Both the position numbers and the translations under genes were made by a program. The notes below the pieces were generated by a model. That model was not told the DNA's origin. It ran no database searches and was given only the letters and a program-made list of their open reading frames with translations. This document shows, one piece after another, positions 1 through 8,283 of a stretch of 18,742 nucleotides of DNA. The DNA is from SKVR01 sp041642035 (GTDB lineage Bacteria; Bacteroidota; Bacteroidia; Bacteroidales; UBA7960), in assembly GCA_041642035.1 (NCBI GenBank), contig JBEPXC010000048.1, positions 1 through 18,742 on the forward strand, given 5' to 3'. The stretch's first letter is position 1. Each line of letters begins with the position of its first letter.

Positions 1-1
1 G

Positions 2-841
2 CAACTGGAGCAATTGATCAGACAAACAGAACCTGCCTTTGTCGTAAACCTGGTAGAAACTCTTTTTGCCGATGGCAAGCTGGTGCATATGGGACCTTTC
101 CTGTTTGATCATTTCAAGGTGGCTTATGCCGGTTGCAGCGCCCATTCCATGTATCTTAGCTCTCATAAAATTCTCAGCAAGCAGCACATGCGGATGAACG
201 GGATTAATACCCCTGCTTTTTTCAGCTATAGAGATCTGCTTAAGGCAAAGGAGACACAGATTCAAAAACCCTTCCTTGTAAAATCGCTCTGGGAGCATGC
301 CTCCTATGGACTGGATGAAAACAAAACCCTGCTCTTTTCCACCAAAGAAGAATTGCTCGACAGGATGGAACAGGAAACCAACTCTGAGGCCTTCTTTTGC
401 GAAGAATATATCCACGGCAGAGAGTTTAACCTTTCGGTAATAGATGGTCCCAACGGTCCCGAAGTATTGCCCGTAGCAGAAATCAGGTTCGAATATCCCC
501 CGGAAAAACCCAGGATTTTGGGCTATAAGGCCAAGTGGGAGGAAGATTCTTTCGAATACAAACATACAGTGCGTAGCTTTAATTTTCCGGGAAAAGACAA
601 CCCCTTGTTACTAGATCTGGAAAAAGTGGCCCTTAAGTGCTGGAAAGTTTTTGATTTATCCGGATATGCAAGAGTGGATTTTAGGGTGGATGAAAACGAC
701 AACATCTTTGTGCTCGAAATTAATGCTAATCCCTGCATCTCGCCCGATGGAGGTTTTGTGGCGGCTGCCTGTCGCGCGGGGCTGAGCGATGAAGAGGTGG
801 TTAAGAGAATTGTGGGGGGAATAAAAAAAACTATAACATAA
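2..841 (+). CDS. D-alanine-D-alanine ligase-like ATP-grasp protein, 5' end missing
   Basis: The reading frame is open to the left edge of the window, so the gene starts upstream. The TTG at 14 is only an internal codon, and about 279 residues are visible. The C-terminal half has the ATP-grasp signature of the Ddl group: a nucleotide-binding lysine strand (FLVKSLWEHA, near nt 275-305), the hinge FCEEYIHGREF (near nt 395-430), and the metal-binding segment VDFRVD...FVLEINANP (near nt 675-735). Enzymes of this family join two amino acids or an amino acid and a peptide through an acyl-phosphate. The sequence does not look like the housekeeping Ddl. It resembles the Ddl-like proteins that often sit beside a GNAT gene, as here. 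The substrate is unknown. It is probably cytoplasmic. It reads toward the GNAT gene 140 bp downstream. Confidence 0.85.
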   Translation, partial: QLEQLIRQTEPAFVVNLVETLFADGKLVHMGPFLFDHFKVAYAGCSAHSMYLSSHKILSKQHMRMNGINTPAFFSYRDLLKAKETQIQKPFLVKSLWEHASYGLDENKTLLFSTKEELLDRMEQETNSEAFFCEEYIHGREFNLSVIDGPNGPEVLPVAEIRFEYPPEKPRILGYKAKWEEDSFEYKHTVRSFNFPGKDNPLLLDLEKVALKCWKVFDLSGYARVDFRVDENDNIFVLEINANPCISPDGGFVAAACRAGLSDEEVVKRIVGGIKKTIT

Positions 842-886
842 AAGCATACCCTGTATGTATTTAATCACAATGGTTACTCCCTCTTC

Positions 887-914
887 CTTCCAGCTTCCAG
901 CTTCCAGCTTCGAG
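887..914 (+). repeat. Short tandem heptamer repeat (CTTCCAG)
   Basis: Three exact copies of CTTCCAG are followed by one variant, CTTCGAG, in the 140-bp spacer between the ATP-grasp and GNAT genes. It lies outside any gene and is the kind of short repeat that changes copy number by slippage. Confidence 0.85.
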
Positions 915-981
915 CTTTCTTGTATCTGTCTGCCTGGCTGCAGGGAGAAATTAGCTTTAACTACCTTAACTACCACATACC

Positions 982-1476
982 ATGAACATCCATTTTAGAA
1001 AAGAAATACAAAAAAAAGATCTTCAAAAGGTAAGGGAAATATGCGATTCTACCCGTTTTTTCCGTGCCGACGAGACCGATGTTGCAGTTGAACTGGTAAG
1101 CGAAGCCCTTCAAAAAGGACAGAAGGCATCGGGCTATTCCTTTATATTCGCTATGGAGGAAAACCAGACCTGTGGTTTTGTTTGCTTTGGCTCAACACCC
1201 TGTACGGTGGGTACCTACGACTTATACTGGATCGTGGTCGACGATCACTTCAGAGGAAAAGGAATAGGCCTGAAACTGCTGCAACAAACAGAAAATGCAC
1301 TGCGCGAAAGCAAAGCACGCAAGCTGTATATAGAAACCTCTTCGACCGAAAAATACCTTCCTACCCGTAAATTTTATCTCAAAGCCGGCTATACGGAAGA
1401 GGCCTGTCTGAAAGATTTCTACCTGCCGGGCGATCACAAGATGATCTATGCCCGAAACCTGGATCAGGATAAATAA
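982..1476 (+). CDS. GNAT-family N-acetyltransferase
   Basis: A 164-residue protein with the GNAT fold. The acetyl-CoA pyrophosphate-binding motif A is visible as RGKGIG (residues 91-96) after the beta-4 strand LYWIVVDD. The end has the typical RKFYLKAGYTEEACLKDFY (residues 129-147), where the tyrosine region contacts CoA. It should transfer an acetyl group from acetyl-CoA to an amine. The substrate cannot be read from the sequence. It follows an ATP-grasp ligase gene on the same strand, so the pair may act on the same amino acid or dipeptide. The 140-bp spacer with a tandem repeat makes co-transcription possible but unproven. The ATG at 982 is the natural start, since the protein begins directly with the first GNAT strand (NIHFRKE). 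Confidence 0.9.
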   Translation: MNIHFRKEIQKKDLQKVREICDSTRFFRADETDVAVELVSEALQKGQKASGYSFIFAMEENQTCGFVCFGSTPCTVGTYDLYWIVVDDHFRGKGIGLKLLQQTENALRESKARKLYIETSSTEKYLPTRKFYLKAGYTEEACLKDFYLPGDHKMIYARNLDQDK

Positions 1477-1597
1477 ACCCTGGGACAGTTATCGCAGGCC
1501 GTTGGCCAAAAGCCGCAAAAAAAGGAGAGAAATCAGGCCGCGTTACAATAATATCTTTAAGTTTGTATCCTTGCTATTAACCTTAAGCCCGTTTTCT

Positions 1598-3259
1598 ATG
1601 AAAAAACTCTTCTACCATGGTTTTTTGTTGATTATTTTTGTGCTTCCTTTTTCCTGTCAGTCGCCTATGGATGATTTTAATCAAGCCGAAAGTGTTATCA
1701 GCACCGATAATATGGCACGCTATATTCAGACCCTGGCGTCCGATTCTTTCATGGGGCGAAAACCTCTTACGCGAGGTGAAGTGCTTACCCTGAAATACCT
1801 GGAGCAGGTGTTTCGCGAAGAATTAATGCTTCAGCCTGCATGGAATGATACCTATCTACAGGAGGTACCCCTGATGGAAGTTACCAACAAGCCTTTACAG
1901 GGATTAATAATAAATACCCCATCACAAACCCTGGAGTTGAAAAACCCTGAAGAATTTGTTATGTTCTCCAAAAAGGTGTTGCCCAAGACGATAATCGAAA
2001 ATGCTGAACTGATTTTTGCCGGTTATGGTATTGTGGCTCCTGAGTACAACTGGAACGATTATGAAAATCTCGATGTGAAAGATAAAATTGTGGTTGTGCT
2101 GGTCAACGATCCTGGCCTGGCCACGTTAAACCCGGACTTGTTTACGGGACAGGCCATGACCTATTACGGGCGCTGGACCTATAAATATGAAGAGGCAGCC
2201 CGACAAGGTGCCCTGGGTATTCTCATCGTGCACGAGAATCATGGAGCCGGATATCCATGGAGTGTAGTGGTCAATGGAGCTTCCATCCCCAAGCTTCACC
2301 TGCAGTCGCCCGACGGCTATGCAGGCAGTTGTGAAATAGAGGGCTGGATTACTTCTGATGCAGCAAAGCAATTGTTTGCAGCCTCAGGACTGGATTTCGA
2401 AGAACTCAAACAGAAAGCCTCGCAAAGAGATTTCCGCCCACTTCCCATGCAGGCCAGCCTTTCTACTTCGATGGAAAGCTCCTTCAGCTATGGTGTTTCG
2501 CACAATGTGCTGGGGCTAATACCTGGAACCGATCTAGCCCACGAAGTCATTGTCTTTTCTGCCCATTGGGACCATCTGGGCATAGGTCCTGTATTGAATG
2601 GCGATTCCATTTATCGCGGTGCCGTCGACAATGGCACCTCCCTGGCCTGGATGATGGAAATAGCCCGGGCCTTCCAGGCACTGGAGCAAAAGCCCAGGCG
2701 CTCCATCCTTTTCCTTGCCCCTACAGCCGAAGAACAGGGTTTGCTGGGTGCTTCGCATTACGTCAATAACCCGGCCTTTCCGCTGAAAAATACCGTGGCC
2801 AATTTTAACAACGACCTGATGTTGCCCCTGGGCCGCATGAAGGATGTGATGATAACGGGTTATGGACAATCGGAACTGGATGCATGGATTGAAGAAGCCG
2901 CCCTGATGCAGGACCGTTATGTAATGGCCGATCCTAATCCTGAAACAGGAATGTACTATCGTGCCGATCATTTTGCCTTCGCCAAGGCGGGTGTTCCTGC
3001 TGTCTTTGCCCGGGGAAACAACCACCACCGCGAAATGGGTATGGAATGGACCGGCACCCGCGAAAAAGAATGGCTGGCCAACAACTACCATAAACCCACC
3101 GACAAATACGATGCCCGGATCTGGAACCTGGAAGGGGTTGCCGAAGATGCCCGTCTGATGTTTTACGTAGCCTGGAAACTGGCTAATACCGATGAATTTC
3201 CGCAATGGAATGAAGGGTCGGAGTTTAGGGAATTAAGAATAGAACAGCGTAACGAATAG
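1598..3259 (+). CDS. Lipoprotein M28-family zinc aminopeptidase with PA-type insert
   Basis: A 553-residue secreted metallopeptidase. The start at 1598 was chosen because it opens a signal peptide (MKKLF... hydrophobic to residue 19) ending in a lipobox-like LPFSC with Cys20. The frame is open back to an ATG at 1448, but that extension is charged, overlaps the GNAT gene and would bury the signal. The zinc ligands of family M28 are all present: His323 (HWDHLG), Asp344 (VDNGTS), Glu378/Glu379 (catalytic base and ligand, TAEEQG), Asp406 (NND) and His498 (NYHKP). The region before the catalytic domain (about residues 110-280, with FAGYGIVAPEYNWNDY) resembles the protease-associated insert of large M28 enzymes. 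It is expected to be anchored in the envelope and to remove N-terminal residues from peptides. A weak -7-like TATCTTTA lies at 1552. Confidence 0.92.
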   Translation: MKKLFYHGFLLIIFVLPFSCQSPMDDFNQAESVISTDNMARYIQTLASDSFMGRKPLTRGEVLTLKYLEQVFREELMLQPAWNDTYLQEVPLMEVTNKPLQGLIINTPSQTLELKNPEEFVMFSKKVLPKTIIENAELIFAGYGIVAPEYNWNDYENLDVKDKIVVVLVNDPGLATLNPDLFTGQAMTYYGRWTYKYEEAARQGALGILIVHENHGAGYPWSVVVNGASIPKLHLQSPDGYAGSCEIEGWITSDAAKQLFAASGLDFEELKQKASQRDFRPLPMQASLSTSMESSFSYGVSHNVLGLIPGTDLAHEVIVFSAHWDHLGIGPVLNGDSIYRGAVDNGTSLAWMMEIARAFQALEQKPRRSILFLAPTAEEQGLLGASHYVNNPAFPLKNTVANFNNDLMLPLGRMKDVMITGYGQSELDAWIEEAALMQDRYVMADPNPETGMYYRADHFAFAKAGVPAVFARGNNHHREMGMEWTGTREKEWLANNYHKPTDKYDARIWNLEGVAEDARLMFYVAWKLANTDEFPQWNEGSEFRELRIEQRNE

Positions 3260-3326
3260 GATTTGTTTATCCCTTTCATGGTATAATTTTTCCCGGTTAA
3301 AGATTTACAGTTGATCTTACCCGATA

Positions 3327-3368
3327 CGATGCCGCAATCATGCACAGCTGCGTGAGACTGCGGCATCG
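3327..3368. repeat. Perfect 10-bp inverted repeat (hairpin)
   Basis: CGATGCCGCA at 3327-3336 is exactly complementary to TGCGGCATCG at 3359-3368, with a 22-nt loop. It lies 68 bp after the M28 peptidase gene. The T-run that follows begins about 10 bases later, so it is at best a poor intrinsic terminator. It could also be a REP-like palindrome. Confidence 0.7.
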
Positions 3369-3420
3369 ACGTTTACCCCATCTTTTTTCACTCCTTTTCA
3401 TAGCCGTACCACAGGCGGTT

Positions 3421-3489
3421 CATAAGCGAAGTATAACCGTGAAAATACGGTTAAAGTACGCTTATGCTACGCTTATGATACGCTTTAAA
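3421..3489. repeat. Hairpin overlapping an 11-bp tandem repeat
   Basis: CATAAGCG (3421-3428) pairs with CGCTTATG (3459-3466), and inside it TAACCGT (3434-3440) pairs with ACGGTTA (3447-3453). The right arm is part of a tandem array with an 11-bp period: TACGCTTATGC (3457-3467), TACGCTTATGA (3468-3478) and a decayed third copy starting TACGCTT (3479). The outer left arm can therefore pair with either of the first two copies. No gene is seen here. Confidence 0.75.
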
Positions 3490-3585
3490 ATAGCTGTTGT
3501 ATTGTGCAAAAACAATAATTGGATAAATGAACTTTTTAGGTCTTATAAGCTGGAAGGAAGTGGAGCTTGTATATTGCAGCTAATT

Positions 3586-3678
3586 AAGCCTGAAGGGCTT
3601 GAATATGAATAGCCGCAGGTTGCCACCTGTGGATATGGGTAATGGATTGATCGGGCAACTCTAAAGGAGTTGAACAGG
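3586..3678 (+). repeat. 93-nt three-hairpin module, copy 1 (direct)
   Basis: Three stems lie in order: AAGCCT-GAA-GGGCTT (3586-3600), a stem starting CCGCAGGT and closing ACCTGTGG, and CAACTC-TAAAG-GAGTTG. The first two are joined by the core AATATGAATAGCC (3602-3614). The longer segment 3578-3680 matches 3842-3944 at 99 of 103 positions by my count. It is a REP/BIME-like element between convergent genes. No REP-associated transposase gene is in the window. Confidence 0.85.
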
Positions 3679-3718
3679 AATCAAAATGTATCCGTTTAAT
3701 TCGATTAAAATCGTATTT

Positions 3719-3811
3719 CCTATATTCAACCACTGCGTGGTTGCCCTGGCTATGCTGCACCATTTCCCCGCATACGATACGGGGCTATTCATATTTAATC
3801 CCTTCGGGATT
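3719..3811 (-). repeat. 93-nt three-hairpin module, inverted and diverged copy
   Basis: Read on the minus strand this has the same order and the same total length (93 nt) as the direct copies: stem AATCCC-GAA-GGGATT, core AATATGAATAGCC (plus-strand 3783-3795), stem CCCCGTAT-CGT-ATGCGGGG, and stem CAACCA-CGCAG-TGGTTG. The stem sequences differ from the direct copies but pairing is kept, while the GAA loop and the 13-nt core are unchanged. Confidence 0.8.
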
Positions 3812-3849
3812 GAAGGCAACGGTGGCACAAAAAACAATTAAAGCTAATT

Positions 3850-3942
3850 AAGCCTGAAGGGCTTGAATATGAATAGCCGCAGGTTGCCACCTGTGGACAT
3901 GGGTGATGGATTGATCGGGCAACTCTATAGGAGTTAAACAGG
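3850..3942 (+). repeat. 93-nt three-hairpin module, copy 2 (direct)
   Basis: A near-identical second copy of the module at 3586-3678, displaced by exactly 264 bp. The few changes fall in the spacer and in the third hairpin, where the last pair of the CAACTC/GAGTTG stem is lost (GAGTTA). Confidence 0.85.
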
Positions 3943-3957
3943 AACAATTATTATTAT

Positions 3958-3994
3958 AAAAAAAGAATCCCGGTTATAGCCATAACCAGGATTC
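3958..3994 (-). terminator. Intrinsic terminator of the mutA-mutB operon
   Basis: GAATCC(C)GGTTAT (3965-3977) pairs with ATAACC(A)GGATTC (3982-3994) around a 4-nt loop. On the minus strand the stem is followed by seven T residues (3964-3958). It sits 43 bp past the mutB stop codon, in the correct orientation. Confidence 0.92.
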
Positions 3995-4037
3995 GATGTA
4001 TAGAGTATAATCAATGTAAGAGCTGAACGAGATTCAC

Positions 4038-6197
4038 TCAGGCTCCTTTTCTTGATTCGATAAGAATGTTGAGCATTTTTATTCCGGCATCAGAGATAAC
4101 AGTTCCGGGGCCAAAGATACCCACCACACCGGCGTCGTAAAGGAACTGGTAATCCTGTGCAGGAATAACTCCTCCCACGATAACCATGATGTCGTCGCGT
4201 CCCAGGGCTTTGAGCTCTTCGATAACCTGTGGAGCCAGGGTTTTGTGTCCTGCGGCAAGGCTTGAAACGCCTAAGATATGCACATCATTTTCAACGGCCT
4301 GTTTGGCGGCTTCTTTGGGGGTTTGAAAAAGGGGTCCCACGTCAACGTCGAAGCCCATATCGGCATAAGCGGTAGAGACGACTTTGGCTCCGCGGTCGTG
4401 ACCATCCTGGCCCATCTTGGCCACCATGATGCGAGGACGTCGGCCTTCAAGAGCAGCAAACTCATCTGCCAGCTCTCGGGCTTTCATAAAGCTTTGGTTG
4501 TTTTCAATTTCCATAGAATATACACCTGAAATGGAACGAATAACGGCCTGGTAGCGGCCATAGATTTTTTCGCAGGCCATGGATATTTCACCCAGTGAAG
4601 CTCTTTTGCGGGCAGCATCTACTGCCAGTTCGAGCAGGTTGCCCTGTCCGCTTTCGCAGGCATGGGTTATGGCATCCAGGGCCGATTGCACCTGTTCGTT
4701 GTTGCGCTCTGCCCTAAGCTTCTCCAATCGTTTGATCTGTGACAGTCGAACGGCAGTATTGTCAACATCGAGGATTTCGATGGGGTCTTCTTTTTGAAGA
4801 CGGTATTTATTGATCCCTACGATGATGTCGCGTCCTGAATCTATCTTGGCCTGCTTACGGGCAGAAGCTTCTTCGATGCGCATTTTGGGAACACCGGTTT
4901 CGATGGCTTTGGCCATTCCACCAAGCTCTTCCACCTCCTGAATAAGGGTCCATGCTTTATGAGCAATTTCGTGGGTAAGAGCTTCCACATAGTAGGAGCC
5001 TGCCCATGGATCGATGGCTTTGGTGATATTGGTTTCGTCCTGCAGGTAGAGCTGGGTATTGCGGGCTATACGAGCCGAGAAGTCTGTAGGAAGCGCGATG
5101 GCTTCATCCAGGGCGTTGGTGTGTAGCGATTGGGTATGACCCAATACTGCCGCCATGGCCTCAACACAGGTGCGGGCTACGTTGTTGAAAGGATCTTGTT
5201 CGGTAAGACTCCAGCCGGAGGTTTGTGAGTGGGTACGTAAGGCCAGCGACTTAGGATTTTTAGGATTGAATTGTTTTACAATTTTGGCCCAAAGCATCCT
5301 GGCGGCACGCATCTTGGCGATCTCCATAAAATGGTTCATCCCGATGGCCCAGAAAAATGACAGGCGGGGTGCGAAAGAATCGATATCCATGCCGGCATTG
5401 GTGCCTGCCCTGAGGTATTCCAATCCATCGGCCAGGGTATAAGCCAGCTCAATATCGCAGGTAGCACCTGCTTCCTGCATGTGGTATCCAGAGATACTGA
5501 TGGAGTTAAACCGGGGCATATTCTTTGAAGTAAATTCAAAAATGTCGGCGATGATCTTCATGGAAGGCAGGGGAGGGTAGATGTAGGTGTTGCGCACCAT
5601 AAACTCCTTGAGGATGTCATTTTGAATGGTACCACTGAGTTTATCCATACTCACACCCTGTTCTTCTGCTGCCACGATGTAAAAAGCCAGTACGGGCAAA
5701 ACGGCTCCGTTCATGGTCATGGAAACCGACATTTTATCGAGAGGGATGTCGTCGAAAAGGATTTTCATGTCGAGGATAGAATCGATGGCAACGCCAGCTT
5801 TTCCTACATCACCTTCCACGCGTTCGTGGTCGGAATCATATCCGCGATGGGTAGCCAGGTCGAAGGCCACCGAAAGACCTTTTTGTCCGGCGGCAAGGTT
5901 GCGTCGGTAAAAGGCATTGGATTCTTCGGCTGTTGAGAAGCCTGCATACTGACGAATGGTCCAGGGCTTCATCACATACATGGTGCTGTAAGGACCATGC
6001 AGATATGGCGCAAGACCGGCAGCATACTTCAAATGCTCCATCCCGGCAAGGTCCTTGTCCAGGTAAATCCCTTTTACATGTATTTGCTCCGATGTGCACC
6101 AATCCTTACGCAAACCGGCCTCTTCTTCCCATTTATGGGCGTCGGTGGTGTTTTTTATATCGGATGAATATTTTATATTTTTAAAATCGGGTCTCAT
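4038..6197 (-). CDS. mutB: Methylmalonyl-CoA mutase, large (catalytic) subunit
   Basis: A 719-residue subunit of the adenosylcobalamin-dependent mutase that interconverts succinyl-CoA and (R)-methylmalonyl-CoA. The N-terminal TIM-barrel domain carries family signatures such as MYVMKPWTIRQYAGFSTAEE, TMNGAVLPVLAFY and RTHSQTSGWSLTEQDPFNN. The C-terminal B12 domain begins near RPRIMVAK and has the cobalt-ligating motif DGHDRG with His600. The length fits the large subunit of the two-subunit enzyme. It lies 71 bp downstream of mutA on the same strand and is followed by a strong terminator, so the two form an operon. In this phylum the enzyme usually serves the succinate-propionate pathway. No epimerase, decarboxylase or MeaB-type chaperone gene lies alongside. 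Confidence 0.97.
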   Translation of the reverse strand: MRPDFKNIKYSSDIKNTTDAHKWEEEAGLRKDWCTSEQIHVKGIYLDKDLAGMEHLKYAAGLAPYLHGPYSTMYVMKPWTIRQYAGFSTAEESNAFYRRNLAAGQKGLSVAFDLATHRGYDSDHERVEGDVGKAGVAIDSILDMKILFDDIPLDKMSVSMTMNGAVLPVLAFYIVAAEEQGVSMDKLSGTIQNDILKEFMVRNTYIYPPLPSMKIIADIFEFTSKNMPRFNSISISGYHMQEAGATCDIELAYTLADGLEYLRAGTNAGMDIDSFAPRLSFFWAIGMNHFMEIAKMRAARMLWAKIVKQFNPKNPKSLALRTHSQTSGWSLTEQDPFNNVARTCVEAMAAVLGHTQSLHTNALDEAIALPTDFSARIARNTQLYLQDETNITKAIDPWAGSYYVEALTHEIAHKAWTLIQEVEELGGMAKAIETGVPKMRIEEASARKQAKIDSGRDIIVGINKYRLQKEDPIEILDVDNTAVRLSQIKRLEKLRAERNNEQVQSALDAITHACESGQGNLLELAVDAARKRASLGEISMACEKIYGRYQAVIRSISGVYSMEIENNQSFMKARELADEFAALEGRRPRIMVAKMGQDGHDRGAKVVSTAYADMGFDVDVGPLFQTPKEAAKQAVENDVHILGVSSLAAGHKTLAPQVIEELKALGRDDIMVIVGGVIPAQDYQFLYDAGVVGIFGPGTVISDAGIKMLNILIESRKGA

Positions 6198-6268
6198 AAT
6201 TATTTGTGTTTCTTTGAAAGTTAAAGCCTTACAATATCTCTTATAGCATAGATGAAACGAAAACGGTA

Positions 6269-8131
6269 TCAGGCAATGCCAAAAATATCATTGAACCTTT
6301 GCAAGGTTTCCAATGTGTTGGTTCGCATGTGTATGTAATGCTGAACACCTGCCTGGTTAAGTTCGTTCATAAACTCCTTTGGGTTGCCTGCCACAATGAT
6401 ACGGAGCTTGTTGTTTTGCTCCCTGAGGGCTTTAATGGCAGGAATCATTTGTGGGTACTCTTCATCGGAGCTACAGAAGACCACTGCATCGGCTTTGGCT
6501 TCCAGGGCTTTTTGGATGCCCTGGTTGAGATCGTTCACCAGGGGTGCTTCCTGTATGTTGTAGCCCGCGCAACCAAAGAAATTGGTGGCGAAGGTAGCGC
6601 GTGCCTTACGCATAGCCAGGTTGCCGTAAGTAAAGAGATAAATTTTGGGGGTTTCGAAGCCTTTTTTCTCCTGGTTTTCAACGGCCAGACGCATGGCTTC
6701 AAAGGCCTGAACACCACGATAGGGCCGGATAGCACCTAAGTCGCTCAGCTTCGCAGTGGGCTGGATCTTGTCAAGCATTCTTTCCTGAAGGTTGGGGTAT
6801 TGGTTGACCCCAACAAAAACCTGTTTACGCATGGCAATTTCCATATCGCGTTTTTGGCAGGTATTTTCGATTTCTTCTTTGATAAATCCACTCTCTATGG
6901 CTTTGGTAAATCCACCCATGTCTTCCATTTTCACGAAAAGCTCCCAGGTGGCTTCAGCAATAGCATCGGTAATATTTTCAATATAATAGGAGCCGGCGGC
7001 CGGATCAGCCACCTTGTTGAAGTATGATTCGTGTTTAAGCACAATTTGCTGGTTGCGAGCTATGCGAGAGGAGAACTTACCGGCTTTTTGGTAGGTGGCA
7101 TCGAAGGGCTCAACGGTCATGGAGTCGATGCCGGCAATGGCGGCTGCCATAGCTTCGGTGGTAGTGCGAAGCATGTTTACATAAGGATCATAAACACTTT
7201 TATTCCAGCCGGAAGTAACGGCATGGATGTTTATTTTCATGCTTGCATCCTGCTGAGGCTTATACTGCTCCACAATTTTGGCCCACAACATTTTAATGGC
7301 CCTGAGTTTTGCCATTTCAAGGAAATAGTTGGAACCAACGGCCAGGGTAAATTGCATGCGGGGAGCCAGCTGATCGATATTCACCCCTGATTGGGTAAGG
7401 TTGGCCAGGTATTCATTGGCTTGTGAAAGCGTGAAGGCGAGTTCCTGAACTATATGGGCACCGGCATTATGGTAGTGTTGTCCATTGATGCTTAGCAGTC
7501 GAAAGCGGGGCAATTTGTCTGCCGAGGCAATAATATCTGCAGCATCGCGGTAATTCTCCTGAGCCGTGCCGTAAAATCTGTCGTACAGCATGAAGAAGCC
7601 TAATGGATCAAAATTTATGGATCCCCTGATGTTGCTGAGATCCCAGTTTTTGGATTCTGCCAATGCGACAAAATCTCTCACAAGGGGTTTGTAGTTGTGG
7701 GCATGTAAAAAATGTACTGCATGTTCTTCAGGATTTATTCCCTCCAGCAATTGGCCAAGCTGATCGATGTTTTGTACTTTTTCCATATTAAACCCAATGG
7801 CTTCCGCTCCTTTTTGCAGAGCATCCTTAGCCTGAGCATTGGCCTTTAGAGGATCTGTTTCATCCAGGTCCTGGCGGATATCCCAGTTGTTGGCTTTAAG
7901 ATTTTTTCCCCTGACAAAAGGGTACTGATCAGGAAGGCTCTTTACATGCGACAAGTTATCAAGATCTTCGCTCCTGTAGTAAGGTTTTACCTTAATACCT
8001 TCAAGGGTATTCCAGATAAGTTTCTTTTCATAGTCTGCCCCTTTTAGATCCTGATGAATTTTCTCTTCCCACTCCCGGGTAGAAACGGGGGGAAACTCAT
8101 CAAATAAGCGGGGTGTGTTGTTTTGATCCAT
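6269..8131 (-). CDS. mutA: Methylmalonyl-CoA mutase, small (non-catalytic) subunit
   Basis: A 620-residue partner of MutB. The barrel domain is recognisable (NFDPLGFFMLYDRFYG, INGQHYHNAGA, HAVTSGWNKSVYDPYVNMLRTTTEA, DPAAGSYYIE). In the C-terminal domain the expected DxHxxG cobalt motif is absent: the matching place reads TYGNLAMRKARA. That is normal for the small subunit, which holds no cobalamin and stabilises the heterodimer. The ATG at 8131 follows an AT-rich leader of about 120 nt and a good promoter (8254-8283). It is the first gene of the mutA-mutB operon. Confidence 0.96.
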   Translation of the reverse strand: MDQNNTPRLFDEFPPVSTREWEEKIHQDLKGADYEKKLIWNTLEGIKVKPYYRSEDLDNLSHVKSLPDQYPFVRGKNLKANNWDIRQDLDETDPLKANAQAKDALQKGAEAIGFNMEKVQNIDQLGQLLEGINPEEHAVHFLHAHNYKPLVRDFVALAESKNWDLSNIRGSINFDPLGFFMLYDRFYGTAQENYRDAADIIASADKLPRFRLLSINGQHYHNAGAHIVQELAFTLSQANEYLANLTQSGVNIDQLAPRMQFTLAVGSNYFLEMAKLRAIKMLWAKIVEQYKPQQDASMKINIHAVTSGWNKSVYDPYVNMLRTTTEAMAAAIAGIDSMTVEPFDATYQKAGKFSSRIARNQQIVLKHESYFNKVADPAAGSYYIENITDAIAEATWELFVKMEDMGGFTKAIESGFIKEEIENTCQKRDMEIAMRKQVFVGVNQYPNLQERMLDKIQPTAKLSDLGAIRPYRGVQAFEAMRLAVENQEKKGFETPKIYLFTYGNLAMRKARATFATNFFGCAGYNIQEAPLVNDLNQGIQKALEAKADAVVFCSSDEEYPQMIPAIKALREQNNKLRIIVAGNPKEFMNELNQAGVQHYIHMRTNTLETLQRFNDIFGIA

Positions 8132-8253
8132 AAAAAAACTTTTTAATTTGTTTATTTATTTGCTATTGGGTGTAAGGGTAAACGGTTTTGAGTTTTTTGA
8201 CCAGACAATTACCTGGCCCAAAATGGGCTTTCAGCTGTTTGTCTTAGCCGCGT

Positions 8254-8283
8254 CAAAATTACAATAAAAAAACAAGAGCAAAA
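8254..8283 (-). promoter_or_regulatory. Bacteroidota-type promoter of mutA-mutB
   Basis: On the minus strand TTTTG (8283-8279) is followed after 17 bp by TAATTTTG (8261-8254), a full match to the TAnnTTTG -7 element. The start of transcription would lie about 115-120 nt before the mutA ATG. That leader holds two small hairpins (GCCCA/TGGGC and CCAG/CTGG). Confidence 0.75.

Noticed and set aside
1448..1597. Upstream extension of the M28 peptidase from the ATG at 1448
   Set aside because: It overlaps the GNAT gene, is rich in charged residues and would hide the lipoprotein signal peptide that starts at 1598.
2534..3205. 223-codon open frame antisense to the M28 peptidase gene
   Set aside because: It is fully inside a gene with complete catalytic motifs and shows no family features. 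It reflects the codon bias of the sense strand.
3340..3612. 90-codon open frame in the repeat region
   Set aside because: It runs through the 10-bp inverted repeat, the tandem array and the first 93-nt module, has no recognisable domain, and its composition follows the repeats.
3578..3944. CRISPR-like array
   Set aside because: There are only two direct 103-bp copies plus an inverted one, with no short repeat-spacer periodicity and no cas genes.
8132..8261. Cobalamin riboswitch in front of the B12-dependent mutase
   Set aside because: The leader is only about 120 nt and I see no B12-box-like conserved core. The two small hairpins do not form that fold.
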